NCBI RefSeq assembly: GCF_016920785.2
Contig: NW_024609846.1
Coordinates: 92,522,888-92,586,887 of the forward strand
Length of the DNA stretch: 64,000 nt
Source of the DNA: Ixodes scapularis
Lineage: Eukaryota > Arthropoda > Arachnida > Ixodida > Ixodidae
Direction of reading: 5' to 3'
Below, piece after piece: positions 41,175 through 52,780 of this stretch. The translations under genes and the position numbers were made by a program. The notes below the pieces were generated by a model. That model ran no database searches. It was not told where the DNA came from and saw only the letters and a list, made by a program, of their open reading frames with translations. The number at the start of each line of letters is the position of its first letter. Within the stretch, counting starts at the first letter, position 1.

Positions 41175-44100
41175 GTGAGGAGAGAGTTCCCATGACTGCA
41201 TGCTTCCTCGGTCCTCCTCTCCCACCTGGCACAATTCTGAGGATGTCATTGGTCGCGACAGGTGGCCTGCCATGATCGACGACGACCCCGACAGTTGCCT
41301 CTACGTCTGCAACAAAGACCCTTACGACGAGGATCGTGTGGTAGGGGTTGTGTTAGTGCACTAACCAAGACACCAGAGCTGGACAGAGCCAACCGTTAAA
41401 AACAGTCCTAAATTGGATAGTCACTCGCAGATAGCCGGCGTCAACTTTCCAGGTTAACCTTCCCTTCCTGTTTTACAGCGTCAGCTGGGAGTGGCCCGTT
41501 CCCCGGATTTTTGACAGCACGAGCGTAAACACCATCAGTTTCTTTGCTAAACTTGGTGAAAAAATTGATGACACATGACCTATCCTATACAGTTTGCCCG
41601 CCAAATTTGGTATTTTGGATTGGAAAACCTTTATTGTTCGCTAGAAAATTGGTATCACGTGACCCGACGTCATGGGACCTACAGACAAATTCAGGTACCC
41701 CGCTAAATTAATGGAAAAATTCATGTCGCGTGAGCTATGCACCAATTCAATTTCCCCGCTAAATTTGGCAGGGAAACACATCACGACCTTAAAGTCATTT
41801 ATTCATCATCGACGTATTGACGCTAAATGAATGCAACATCATTTCAATATCGGATCACCCTACGACGCACAATCGGTACAATGTCAATCGATCATCATCA
41901 TCGTAGAATAAGCAGCACAGCTGTTGCTGTCCGACGTCGTGAGATCATTGCAGAATTTTTCCTCCTCCTTTGAATTGATAAAGGTCTCTACGTGGCCTTG
42001 CCTCCACTACAAGCCAAATGCCTTTTGTAGTTTCTTGATCATGCCAGCATGCTTGAAGCTCAAGTGGCACCAAATCGGTATGTAGGAGGCTCATGCTGGA
42101 GGCAGGGCAACATGCAGACCTACATTTTTCTTGTTGTCCACAACTGTAGTAAATGCAACATCAAGTCATTAAGTAATAAAAAAAAAAAAGCATTGTTTTG
42201 TACAAGTATTTTCCCTTACTTGAAAGAGTAAGTTCATTAACCATTATTGGGCTGGAAAATATACTAGCAACTTCCTCAGAATTGATTTTGCATGGAGTAG
42301 CAGCAACTAGGCATGATCACTTCCATGTCTTTGTTTAAAGTTTCATCTGGATTACATTGCATCAGTACACACTGCTACATTTTTAAGGATGGACCAGATT
42401 AACGATGTAACTGTTCTTAGCTTGTTTGTAAGTGGAAAAGAAGTCGGAATGATGTACAATCACGGTGGCTTACAAATTGACCTTCTGTACAAGCGAAACA
42501 CATCTACAAAAAAAAAATGAGTGCACCCTTGTACAACTGTCTGCTTTGTAGATAGCTGTACAAGTACTACTCAACTTCTTCCAGTATTCACAAAGATGTC
42601 CGATGAACAGAATGATTTTGGAAAAAAAAGAGATAATAAAAAACCGATATGACTGGAAGAAGAAAGCAGAACGAGAAGGTTGGTGACAAGGAAAAAAATT
42701 GGCCCAAATCAGCTTTCTTCAGTTGAGCCAAAGCTTGCTGGATAGGGAAAACGACTGTCTTTGCTTGCTCAGGCTCCTTTATGCTCCGACGTTTTCCAAC
42801 ATATTAATGAAAACCACATGCATATTCATCGAGACCCTAAATAAAATGGCCGGCATAACTGTGCATGATTCAGCACCCATTAAACCAGAAAAAAACAAAA
42901 AAAACTGCCTTACTTCTTTGTTGGCCACCCGAAACTCTAACCAGGCTGGACTGCATCAACCTTTTTACCAACAAGAACAATAAGGCTGTTGCATTCAATA
43001 AATCACACATTGCATGAACATCCAAGCTCGCCGACATTTCCAATTAAGCAGTGTAGAGCATACCGAGTGTAGCACTGTGAGTCTTCCCACTTGGCAGACT
43101 CACTACCACGTTACCTTCCTGGACAAGAATGTGACCCGTGCCTGGGTTCGAGAGGATCGCTGCATGCCGTTTTGTCAGGAAGGCGTGCCAGGGAACAAGG
43201 CAAGGACCTCTGCTCTCCCAAAAGCATTAACTATAATCACCGCCAAAAGGAGAACGGCAGAACGCCCTTTTTTTTTTTCAATGCTTGGCCTCCAGCTTGA
43301 GCTGGAGGCCGAGCATATGGCTTGGCTATGCGCACACGCTCCAGGTGCACGAGACGTTGCTCACATTGGAGGCGGAGCCACTGAAACGCCTACCCACCGT
43401 TCTAAGATTGTCAGTGACTATGCGGGCAGAAACTGGGGGATAGGAGGAGACGAGAGTGTGCGGAGACGTTAGAACGCCAAGTTCTGGTTGGAATGATCAG
43501 TGAGTAGACGCATCTCCACTGCACTGTCTGAACGTGTTCGATAACAAACCCCGGGCACTGGCGTTCAGTGTTCGACGAATGCAGTGGAGACAAAGGCAGC
43601 TAGCTTTATGTCTACTCATCAATCCTTCCAACCAGAGCTTGGTGTTTTGATGTCCCTCCGTGCTCTCGTCTCCCACTCTCTCTGTTTTTTCTTGCATAGT
43701 TATACCAACTTTGTACACTAAAACCTCGTTATAACAAAACGGGATATAACAAACTAATGGATATAACAAAGCAATTATAATTCCCCTTGCTTGCTAATAC
43801 TGGGAAGAAATGGACATTGGCTATAACAAACTAATGGTTATAACGAAATAATTACAACCGCTCCTTCAACTTTGTTATAACGAGGTTTTACTGTAGTCTT
43901 AAAAAGATAAAAAATTGGGAAAGACAGAATAGCAAAATATAAATTTCAAATCAAGCTTGCATGCATCATGTTCATTCTTAGGTTTGTTTTGCACGGTTCG
44001 AAGGACAATCTGGTTCCGTTTTTAATAATAAAAACAACAACAAAAAGACTGGGTTCTGCCTCTCTTCTTTTCTCCTCCCTCCCCCCCGCCTTAAGGTTAG

Positions 44101-47100
44101 CAACCTGAGGACTGTGTGGGATGTATAATTTTTACTAAGAAACAAAAGAATTTGTGCTTATCTGTCACTAGAGATTTAAAAGAATTAAGGTGTGAATATA
44201 TAAAACTGTTGATTAGAGACCTGGGAATATTTGATGATTCAACTTTCCAATCAAACTGTAGCCTCTAAAAGTTTAGAAAATTTCGGAGAATTTGTAGAGA
44301 TCATTTTAGCTCTATTCAGCGCACTTCTCCCCACGGCACGGTTGTGCCATGGTGAAGTGGCATTCATGATGGGGGGGGGGGGGGCGGGGGGGGACGTTGC
44401 AGGTGCCGCCTTCTCGCAAAGCGCAAGAGGAATAGGCAGCTCCTGCAACAGTGTCTGTTAGCATACAATAAAAAAAAAAATTGTTTTTATTTTTGCTGCA
44501 TTTTAATATTGCTTGCTAAAGTAAAACTTGCACTGCTACTATTATGAAATTGTTACCAAGATGCCATGCAGACAATTTTTCTATTCTAATTTCTAAAGCA
44601 TAACCAATTTGCAACTGTCTTTTTAAACGAGCATAAAGATTGCCGATTTTGTGTTGCAGCAATGTTTCAATTAAAAATGCAGCTAATGAGCCCTACTGAA
44701 AAAGGAAATATGGCTTTAAGGCACTAGGAGAGCCTTTGTTTTCTATACTGGTTTCACATTTTATGAAAACAATTTCATTCAATATTTGAAATCACCAAAT
44801 CTAATATGCAATTATTTATTATTGTTTGGGCACGTCAAAAACTTGCAGTCTGTTCTTTTCACTGCCATTATGTGGCTCCAATCGTAATTACACATAATGC
44901 ATACAATAAAATATGATTAATTGGATACAGACATCATCTTTGCTCCAAGTAAATAAAAAGAGGCTCAAGAAACAACTTTTTCTCTGTGGAAGAATCAGAT
45001 TTAACAACAAAGCACCCAAACCATAATGTATGTCTTCGTTAGGTTGTCAAGAAATACAAGAAAGCATTCAACGATGCCGTCGAGAGGGCAAAGCTCGCAG
45101 TCAAACTCTCCCTTCCGGTAAGGCTTTTTTTTTTTTTTTTAATACAATGTGTTTTTGGCGAAGGTAACTCGGTGACAATGTAAGATGCGAAAGCGTCATG
45201 ACAGAAAACAATATATAGTGTCATCACTGCAGTGGGGCTATGCTACCTCACGGGTAGAGCCTCACTCGCATTGGCTGGCAAATGTGATCAATCGACCACA
45301 ACCAATGGGGTTCCCGTCGAGAGCCCAGGTATGAGTCACGATACATAAATGATTGAACCGAGGTATGATGATTTCGTCAGGTATCTCATTTTGCTAAGTC
45401 TCGAATTCTCAACGAGCCACCGAGGACAAAAAAAAAATATTGATTGTATGAAAAATTTGTGGAGATGCACGCATTGTGCTGTGAACGAGCTGGGCACGTG
45501 ATGTGCGTGCGTGTGGCATCACGAGGTCGCGAGACTCTGACATCACGTGAAGTCACAGTCACATGCAGTCGGGGTCGCAAGATACCGTGATGTCGCGCGA
45601 CACCGCAACATTGCGCAACTTGACGACAAGTATGGGTGTAGCGTGGCACACACTGATGCCGGTCGTGTAAAGCTCGAGTGTAATGTCTCACACCTCTCGT
45701 GAAACCCAGCCCCATGACGCACGCTACATTAAAATGCTGCCACGTTTCTTCCAAATCCAGGAACGGATAGCGGAGTACTGCTTCATCAACAACTACCCTC
45801 CCTTACGAAGTGCGTCACTGCGACGGACACAGACTAAATGTAAGTGGCCGATTTGCACCTGCGCGGTAGAGTGGGAGGCAATGAGCTTAGTATACACGTG
45901 TTAAGAAGACTGGAATGAACTGCCACTATTCCCCATCATAAAACGGTAGCAGTCCGCTTCCTGGCTGAGCATGCCAAAGGTACCCCGTGAAGCATTTTAC
46001 CCATTTGGCTGGTGCTCGGTTTGAGTCAATAATGCCACCCAGTGTACACTGCGCGGCACTGTTAGCGTGGACGAGCGAATGCAGTTTTTTTTCTGTGCTT
46101 CTCTTAGAATCAAAGAGCTGTCGTCAAAACTATTATACTCCGTCTCACCCTATGATGAACTAGGCTGGCAGGCAGAGCACTGTCTCAGAAGAGCTTGCAT
46201 CCGCGCTGCGAAAGAGTGTGCTAGAGAAATTCCGATACGCACACTACGAAGAGTACTAATATAATGCATATGGTTCTCTGTTATGATAGTGCGCTACTTT
46301 ATATTGGTGAAATAAAGGTACATGGTATTTAGTTTTATAAACGGTCCTGCGATATTTCGTAAACATGTCAACTGTTTCAAGAAGTTGGACGGCGCGGAGG
46401 CAACACTGACATGAAGTCGTTTCGCCTTAGCCATAACAATCTCATCCAGTCCAACTTTTGTGGATGTAAAACATACCTGGACCCGCATGCCTCTTCAGCA
46501 AACAGTCTGTACATACATCCCATGTCAAACACTCTATCCGACTCATCTTCATTTCTTAATGGCCATTGGTTCTGATACCGGGTTTTCTTCGCCCCATCAC
46601 TTCCCGATGGTATTTAATCATGCAGTAGTCCTCAGTAGTAGGAAGCAGACGGAGCCGCCGCAACAGCTCGATAAGCAGACGAAAAACTCGCCTCTGCAAG
46701 TTGCATCTTGATGCACTAATACGTACGACGGAGCAAATATACCATGTGATTTCTAACAAGCTCGTGATTGGACTTAGTGGCCTGCAGCACTGGGCTTTAG
46801 TCCATTGTGGGATGAGACGAAGTATAGTGTGGTGTAAAGTGCTAATTTGGGACACTAAACTAGCAGTGAAGTTTTGTGCCCGCCAACGCACTTTCAAAGT
46901 GCCAAAAAGCACCGACGTTGGTTCACGCCAACAGTGTCACAAAGTGTACTTCATTTAGGCATTGTAGCCGCGAGGCATTTGAAGATGGCATGTGCTATCG
47001 AAGCACCGAGCAAACAGTTTCTCTTGAAATTGTATGCTTTGAAGATTGTTATGCAAATAATGCTTTAGGCACTGTTGCCCCCTTCATTTGGAGAACATGA

Positions 47101-50100
47101 TGTTGGTATTAGAACTGCCGATTGATACAGCGTGAAGCTTAAATATCTAAAGGCAAGAAGGCCACTCGGGTTAAATCTCCGGCTACAAACAATACCAGTG
47201 CTGAGTATCAATTTTCCTTTCCGTATCACTTTAAAGGGCAACTCCAGTGGGAAACGAAACCAAAATAAATGACTGTATCGCTTTAGGGGCACGAAATATG
47301 ATCACAGTCGAAATATTACGTCAAAGTGAAGCCGGATACTCCACTGAAACAGATTTTAAAGATGCGACCAGCTGCTCTTTAGCGGGTGGCAAGCTGGTTA
47401 GCTTTTAGCCAAGGAACACTGGCGCAGCACCCTTGTGACGTCATGTCGCAGGGGAGCTGCAGTTGCATGGTTGTACCACGTACTGCATCAGGCGTACCGC
47501 ATACCATTGCGACTGTGCGCTTGATGATCAGTGCTGCCATCCTGCTAGCAGATAGTTTCAGTTTGGCTGTAGACGCTTGAAACCAAACTCTGAGCCTGCG
47601 ATATTTATAAAACTACAGACAATTATACCTTCTAATTCAGGGGCACTGCTTTGGATAAAAATGGTCATAATCTCAAATGAAAAAATATTGACTGAAGTTC
47701 CCCTTTAGTTTTGGACTAAAAAAAACGGTATGCACGCAATGCCTGTCATCTTCTGCATTTTTTATTTTTTTTCTTCTTGAAGATGTTGGATTTAAAAACA
47801 ATTCCCGAGACGGCTTGCGTGCAAAACGGCGTGTCATACGATGCATCAGGCAATTTCGTAATGCACCATGGTGAATCTGTGTCCCATGAGTTTGTACGCC
47901 ATGGGCAGCCGGAGACTGCAGATATGAGGACTAGAAGCCTGGAATAATGAATGCGTCGTGGTCGTGCCATTACTGCGGGGAAAAAGGTAAACAGCGATAG
48001 TAATAACGATGCCGTTTCTGAAGGAAGTGCTGACCGTATAGTAACTTGTAAATATTAAAACCTTTAACTTGGAGTTCCATATCCACACACATTTTTCAAG
48101 TTTATTCTCCACAGGAAAATACAGTATTGGTTTATGATGTGGAGGGAGGGCAAAGGAATTGGTGTATTTTTAGGCTAGGTGGCGTAAGCCTGTCGCCCGT
48201 CGGGCCTCGCACAGAAAATCCTTTCATTTGGTGGAAGGAGAAGTATCTACTGCTACAGTGAAAGGCTGTTTTCAGCATTGGGGAATGTTTTCACTGCCAG
48301 AAGAAAGCTCCTACTCCCAAAACATGTGGAACAGCTTGTGTTCATGAGCAGTAACTTGAAATAAGTTCACCAACCAAGGCTGGAACACAAGTAGCAATGC
48401 AAATAGGAGCAACACATCTACTTTCTTGAATCTATTGTGGATGACATCTCTAATGGATGACCCCAAAGTGTTAAGCAAATGAGCCTCAGGATCATTATGG
48501 ACGATTCACATTAAGGGTGATTTTTCTGGGAAACGGAAGTGTCCATAATAATGACACATGACTGTATTGAAATAAAAGTAATTGCACAGGCGAGCTGGCC
48601 AACGATCATGTTAGAGAACCCTCAAACTTTGCCATTTTGGTCCTTTTTTTTTTTTTGTTCCCTAGCTAGTTTCAAGGTTTTCTAAGCTCAACTGTGTGGA
48701 TAGCCAAAAAACTACTTGCTTCGCCTCGAAATTATTCTATTCGATTCACAATTATTTGTACGAAGTAACTATTAGCTTCAAACTGAAAAAAAAAAATACT
48801 ATTTACCTGTCCCTACTGAATTGTGTTTTTCTTACTGCAAAAAAAACAAAAAAGCTATGTATTGCCAAAATGTCCAGTCTCCAACCAAATGCAGTGTTAG
48901 CAATCGAGATCAGATGTCAAAATTTCAAAACTTGGTGTTGTTGAATTCAAAAGTAAGAAGCCAAAGTCAAAGTCAAATTTGGGGGTTTTACGTGCCAAAC
49001 CTACGACGGGCATCTGGCACGCCCCAGCGGAGGAGTGAGGATTAACTTCGACCACCTGGGGAGCTTTTGACGTGCAACCAAAGCTCGGTTACCACGGCGC
49101 CTTCTCCGCAATAAAAAGTAATAAGCGATTTTAAGCGATATGTAATGAGAGAATGGGGCCCGCTCTTGGTAGCAGACGCTAGTTATCTCCTCGTACTTGC
49201 GGGTTCCGTTGGCTGCCAAGTGTTCATTGAAAACAATGTTGGGTTCTGACAATGATATCTGATCAGAGCCAGTAGCCTATATACTATTGGAACGAAATAA
49301 AATGTGACCACTCGAATGCACGGCCTTTGCTACATGCTGCACTACTTGGAGGCTGATAAAACTGCTGAGTGGAGAGAGGGCTTCAAGAGTGTGCACTTTC
49401 TGCGATGTGCAGATAGCGCTGCATCTGTCAAAGGCCACGCATTGCAACATTCACATTTCATTCCAATACTACATTCGGCAGAGACTTAACACTTGATGAT
49501 GCATATTTTAATTTTACCGCAATAAAAACATGGCTCACATTTCTCTCAAATGCGTTAAAGTTCCATGGTTTGGAACAAAATAGCTCCACCTGAGACTCAT
49601 GAATTGAGAACACTCTGGATGTTGCAGCCAAGCAGCCCAGGAAGAAGTCAACGAAATGCAAGACCACCACTCAGCCATTGACCAGTGACATGCAGACAGG
49701 TATATTTTGGAAAAGAAAAAAAGAAGCTAAAAATTTGGGGCTGCTTGCTCTGTCCAAAGCCTGCCTCCGAGAAGGCATGGACAAAAATAAAGCACAGTTT
49801 TGCTGAACAAATTTACATTAAAATTAATTTTTATTTGTTAAAAACAGACAGATTTTGTTGTTAGTTACAATCTGCACTTTGTAACACCTGATATTGGTCT
49901 CGTCGCAGCCAAACGTCCCAGGGGCAAACCACCAAAGGTGGGGACCACTACTCAAGAGACTCGGCAAACGCAGTCAGGTAAGGGCTGCTACATCGAAGTA
50001 AACTAGAGGCTCATATTAAACAGTAAAAGCATGAACTCTCTACCTAGACACATATAAAAGAATGCAACAGATCAAAATGACTACCGTAAAATCCCGAGAG

Positions 50101-52368
50101 ATAGCCCACCTGACATCAAGAGCAAATTTGGTGAAAATATGGAGTGGGCTAACTTTCGGTGTACGATCAAAAGTTAAAAAAAAAAATGGCTATTTTTAGG
50201 TCATGTCTCTTCTAAGCTTGTTATGGTGGCGAAGGGCAACGAAGCAAAGATGACTACTTGCCAGTCAGCGACGTCCGCTTATATCCTGCCATAGCTAACT
50301 AGCCGCATTTATGCTTAGGTCATCACAGATCCCAACACTTCTATTACTAGGAGTGGGCTGTCTTTTGGTGTTTAAAAAAATACAGCAAATCAAGCCAAAA
50401 ATAGGGGTGGGCTATCTTTCGGGGTTGGGACATCTCTCGAGATTTTAAGTAGACAACTTTTACCGTTGAAAAAGAATGCACAATTTTAAGTGTCCTACTT
50501 CAATGTCTTTCACATTGCTACCGACATCCCAGTGCATGTATGCATTAAAAACACGACAGTAAGTTTATAGAAACTGCTATCAAAACCACAATGACAAAAA
50601 CTTTACTTTCTTTTTAATTCGAGAGTTCTGAAACCATAAGCCCCGCACACATTGTTTTCTAGGAAGTGCAGCGACTAGCAGCCTTGGACAAGCATCCAGA
50701 CCGGCATTTAAGGGAGCCAAAGAAAGGATAGCGGCTTCTAAAAGTGACCAAACGCCAAAATACCAGTCAGCCACCGAAACCATAAAAAAAATGCAGAAAA
50801 GGAAAGATGTTGGGGCTTACCAGAATACCATGCAGTGCCAGGAGCAGACGAAGAGTGCAGCGGGCGCAACCAACATCATTCAGCAACTTCCACAATTAGC
50901 GGCTGCAGCAGTGCTTCAAAATTTGCCTTCAGCGCAACCTCAGATCCAAGAGGAGGCAGCCATTACTGTCCCCGTTCCAAACAAAGCTTTAAATCCGAAT
51001 CCCGTCCACTGTTTATCCGCGATTCAAGCAAACTGTTCCCCAAACGAGGATCAGCAACCAAAGATGCACATCGAAGCTGAAAAACAAGGACCAGTAAGCC
51101 CGATACAAGCCAGCCAGGTTAAAGTTCAAGTCGACACTTTGCCTCTGCTTCAGAGGTTCGGTGCAGCAAGTGAGCAATCGCGTGTACTGGCACAACTAAA
51201 GCCGGCGACCAAGGCTTCTGCCACGAAGTTACCGAATGGGACACCAGTCTTGTCCGAGACTCTGCTCTCGATCACGGGAGGGCAGACTCAAGAGAGCTTG
51301 GAAGGCATCGGAAACATAAATTCCCTCATTCAGTTTCTAGGCAACGACGTGGAAAAAGATGGCCGTTCCGACGATGGGACCTGCCTGGCAGACGCCAAAA
51401 CTGAAATCGTCCCAGCTTCAGATGCAACAGCGAGCGGAGAGTTGCTTTCGCAACTTATGCCGAAAGAGTCGACAACGGCGTCGGTGCCACCGTTTGGCGC
51501 GGCGTCTCGCAGTGAGCAGAGAAACACTATAACAAGCAGCGGAATGCAAAGTGGTGCTGATCTCGTGCCAGAGGTTGCTCCTATGAAACAGGTAAAGCAA
51601 GGAGTCCCAAAATTTTTCAAAGAAAAAACAGCTTTCAAAGGAGACAAAAGCAAGACTCTGAGCAAGGCCAAGAAAGAAATAAACGGCAAACCCAAGAAAC
51701 TGAAGAAGCCGGGTGCCAAGGAGCCAGCCGCAGACGTTGTTGCCCAACTTTTAAACGATGCTGCAGCACTTGCAAAACAAGCTAAGGGTCCGGCAGAGAG
51801 AGCTGGCAAGGCATTAGCATCAGCAAGACCAACTGTGACACCTGCGAGGACACTTAACAATATAACGGCCGAGGTGCCGGCAAAACCAGCCACGGCACCG
51901 GCAAGCGGCTCTTTCACAGCGGCAACAGTTCTACTGCCGAAACCCGTTGCCATGGTACCAACGGTGGCAGTACAACTAAAGGAAGTTGCAGCACTAGAAA
52001 AACCGGCTGCCAAAACGGGAAGCGTGCAAAAAACCGTCACTGGCATGCAGGCCACACATAGAGCGCCCCATCAAAAGAGACTGTTCAAGGTCCCGACAAA
52101 GGAAACGGCGACAACGCCGCCCGAAGCCTTCGCATCGCCGAAAGAGATGCCGATCACGAGGGCAAACTGTGACAAAGATCAGCTGACCTCCAGCGGATCG
52201 TGGACAACTTTGGAAGACAGCGACTTTGACGCCTTGTCCAACACCACAAGCCTGACATTTGATAACGACTTGTCGAGCGCCTCCCAGGACATAGAAACGG
52301 ATTGCGACACTGATTTCGTAAGCCTCGAAACGGTGGACTGTTCGCAGGCCTTCGCCATGCAAGAATAA
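41060..52368 (+). CDS. PWWP-domain protein of ZCWPW type (partial 5')
   Basis: The exons 41,060-41,174, 41,262-41,340, 43,098-43,199, 45,043-45,117, 45,761-45,839, 49,909-49,977 and 50,663-52,368 join in one frame; from the ATG at 41,098 this is 728 aa. The first exon opens with TQYNSC, which matches the end of a CW zinc finger in ZCWPW1 (DVQYNRC). The PWWP domain follows: GSIVWAKLDSYPWWPAMIDD, HYHVTFLDKNVTRAWV and a helical part, KKYKKAFNDAVERAKLAVKL, then ERIAEYCF as in ZCWPW proteins. The sixth exon has an AT-hook-like KRPRGKPPK. The long last exon is Ala/Lys/Pro-rich with an acidic end (TLEDSDFDAL). PWWP domains bind H3K36-methylated nucleosomes, and ZCWPW1 acts in meiotic break repair; that role here is inference. 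The main CW part was not found. The third intron begins with GC. Confidence 0.85.
41262..41340 (+). CDS. PWWP gene exon B
   Basis: Starts G/TGG to complete the PWWP tetrad. It encodes WPAMIDDDPDSCLYVCNKD and ends GATCGTGTG/GTAGGG, phase 0. The intron before it is only 87 bp. Confidence 0.85.
43098..43199 (+). CDS. PWWP gene exon C
   Basis: Acceptor CTTGGCAG. It encodes THYHVTFLDKNVTRAWVRED and ends at AACAAG/GCAAGG, a GC donor that keeps the frame (34 codons, phase 0 at both ends). Confidence 0.8.
43281..43316. repeat. 17-bp-arm hairpin
   Basis: ATGCTTGGCCTCCAGCT, a 2-base loop and AGCTGGAGGCCGAGCAT pair at 16 of 17 positions (the other is G:U in RNA). It lies about 80 bases after the GC splice donor of exon C. 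Confidence 0.9.
43448..43676. repeat. foldback element, arms about 100 bp
   Basis: GAGACGAGAGTGTGCGGAGA...CTGGTTGGAATGATCAGTGA at the left is matched, with mismatches and small gaps, by the reverse complement of the right half, which reads GAGACGAGAGCACGGAGGGA...CTGGTTGGAAGGATTGATGA. Confidence 0.75.
43716..43893. mobile_element. Tc1/mariner-pogo-type MITE
   Basis: TA flanks (43,714-43,715 and 43,894-43,895) bracket tips CACTAAAACCTCGTTATAAC and, reverse complemented, CAGTAAAACCTCGTTATAAC. It is 178 bp and non-coding, with GATATAACAAACTAATGG-like words repeated inside. Confidence 0.85.
44365..44395. repeat. G-run
   Basis: Long G-run on the plus strand broken by single C or A; possible quadruplex, assembly-prone. 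Confidence 0.8.
44400..45042. other. PWWP gene intron, nothing recognised
   Basis: AT-rich; no repeat family was identified. Confidence 0.4.
45043..45117 (+). CDS. PWWP gene exon D
   Basis: Acceptor CTTCGTTAG. 25 codons, VVKKYKKAFNDAVERAKLAV plus KLSLP, matching the helices after the PWWP barrel. Donor CCG/GTAAGG. Confidence 0.85.
45761..45839 (+). CDS. PWWP gene exon E
   Basis: Acceptor CCAAATCCAG. It encodes ERIAEYCFINNYPPLRSASL plus RRTQTK, similar to the QERVNLFGFWSRF region of ZCWPW1. Strong donor AAAT/GTAAGT, phase 1. Confidence 0.8.
46040..46072. repeat. short shared repeat (also at 57,411-57,444)
   Basis: CACTGCGCGGCACTGTTAGC here matches ACACTGCGCGACACTGTTAG at 57.4 kb. The flanks differ. 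Confidence 0.5.
47231..47708. mobile_element. TTAA-type MITE, decayed
   Basis: TTAAAGGGCAACTCCAGTGG at the left and, reverse complemented, CTAAAGGGGAACTTCAGTCA at the right form inverted tips. The right TTAA has mutated to TTAG. Confidence 0.55.
48961..49110 (+). repeat. dispersed repeat fragment (GGGGTTTTACGTGCCAAA type)
   Basis: CAAAGTCAAATTTGGGGGTT, TTACGTGCCAAACC and TTCGACCACCTGGGGAGC occur in the order of a repeat I recall as very common in hard-tick genomes. The family's mechanism is not visible here. Confidence 0.55.
49909..49977 (+). CDS. PWWP gene exon F with AT-hook-like motif
   Basis: Acceptor CGTCGCAG. With the split codon it encodes SKRPRGKPPKVGTTTQETRQ. RPRGKPPK resembles an AT-hook (core RGRP replaced by RGKP). 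Donor CAGTCAG/GTAAGG, phase 1. Confidence 0.8.
50084..50449. mobile_element. short inverted-repeat MITE, copy 2
   Basis: Ends CCGTAAAATCCCGAGAGA and (reverse complement) CTTAAAATCTCGAGAGA. It is the same element as 12,465-12,820 in inverted orientation, here in the intron between exons F and G. Confidence 0.75.
50663..52368 (+). CDS. PWWP gene last exon G
   Basis: Acceptor TTGTTTTCTAG. The split Gly codon joins it to exon F in frame. 567 codons follow to TAA at 52,366-52,368. It is poor in order-forming residues, with a lysine-rich stretch (FKEKTAFKGDKSK, INGKPKKLKKPGAK) about midway and an acidic Ser/Thr-rich end. The minus-strand ORF over it is a shadow. Confidence 0.85.
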
Positions 52369-52543
52369 CTCGTCGAGCTCTCGTTTTGAGCACCTGGTGC
52401 TGGGAAGGCCTCCCAAGCACATGGTTGCAGTGCCACCGCCAGTGTGCCTTCCCTTTTAGTATGTAAAAGCTCCACAACTGTTGTGACGTGGATCTGTTGA
52501 AGCAAGGACGTTCATTTGACGCTTGCCCTTCCAGCAGCAACTT

Positions 52544-52603
52544 TTTATTGCAAACTCACCCAACCGAGAAGGAAAAAAAAACAAAAAATCTTGCCCCAAT
52601 AAA
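52544..52603. terminator. crossed poly(A) signals of convergent genes
   Basis: AATAAA on the plus strand at 52,598-52,603 would serve the PWWP gene. AATAAA on the minus strand at 52,544-52,549 would serve DDOST. Each lies on the far side of the other, so the two 3'UTRs should overlap by about 50-100 bases. Confidence 0.6.
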
Positions 52604-52780
52604 AAAAACAGCTTGAAATCTCAGTCCTCACCCTTACATGCTCACAAAAACAAACAAACAATCGCTCTCTCTCTCCTCGAAACACAAAAAAAACAGCCTT
52701 GCCCATGAGAGATGGCGGTGACGTCGGAGGCAGCTTTGAACGGGAATGAATGATGGTAGACCTGGGTGCAACTCGGCTGC

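Noticed and set aside
51330..52055. 241-codon minus-strand ORF
   Set aside because: Shadow of the Ala/Lys-rich last exon of the PWWP gene, with no motifs of its own.
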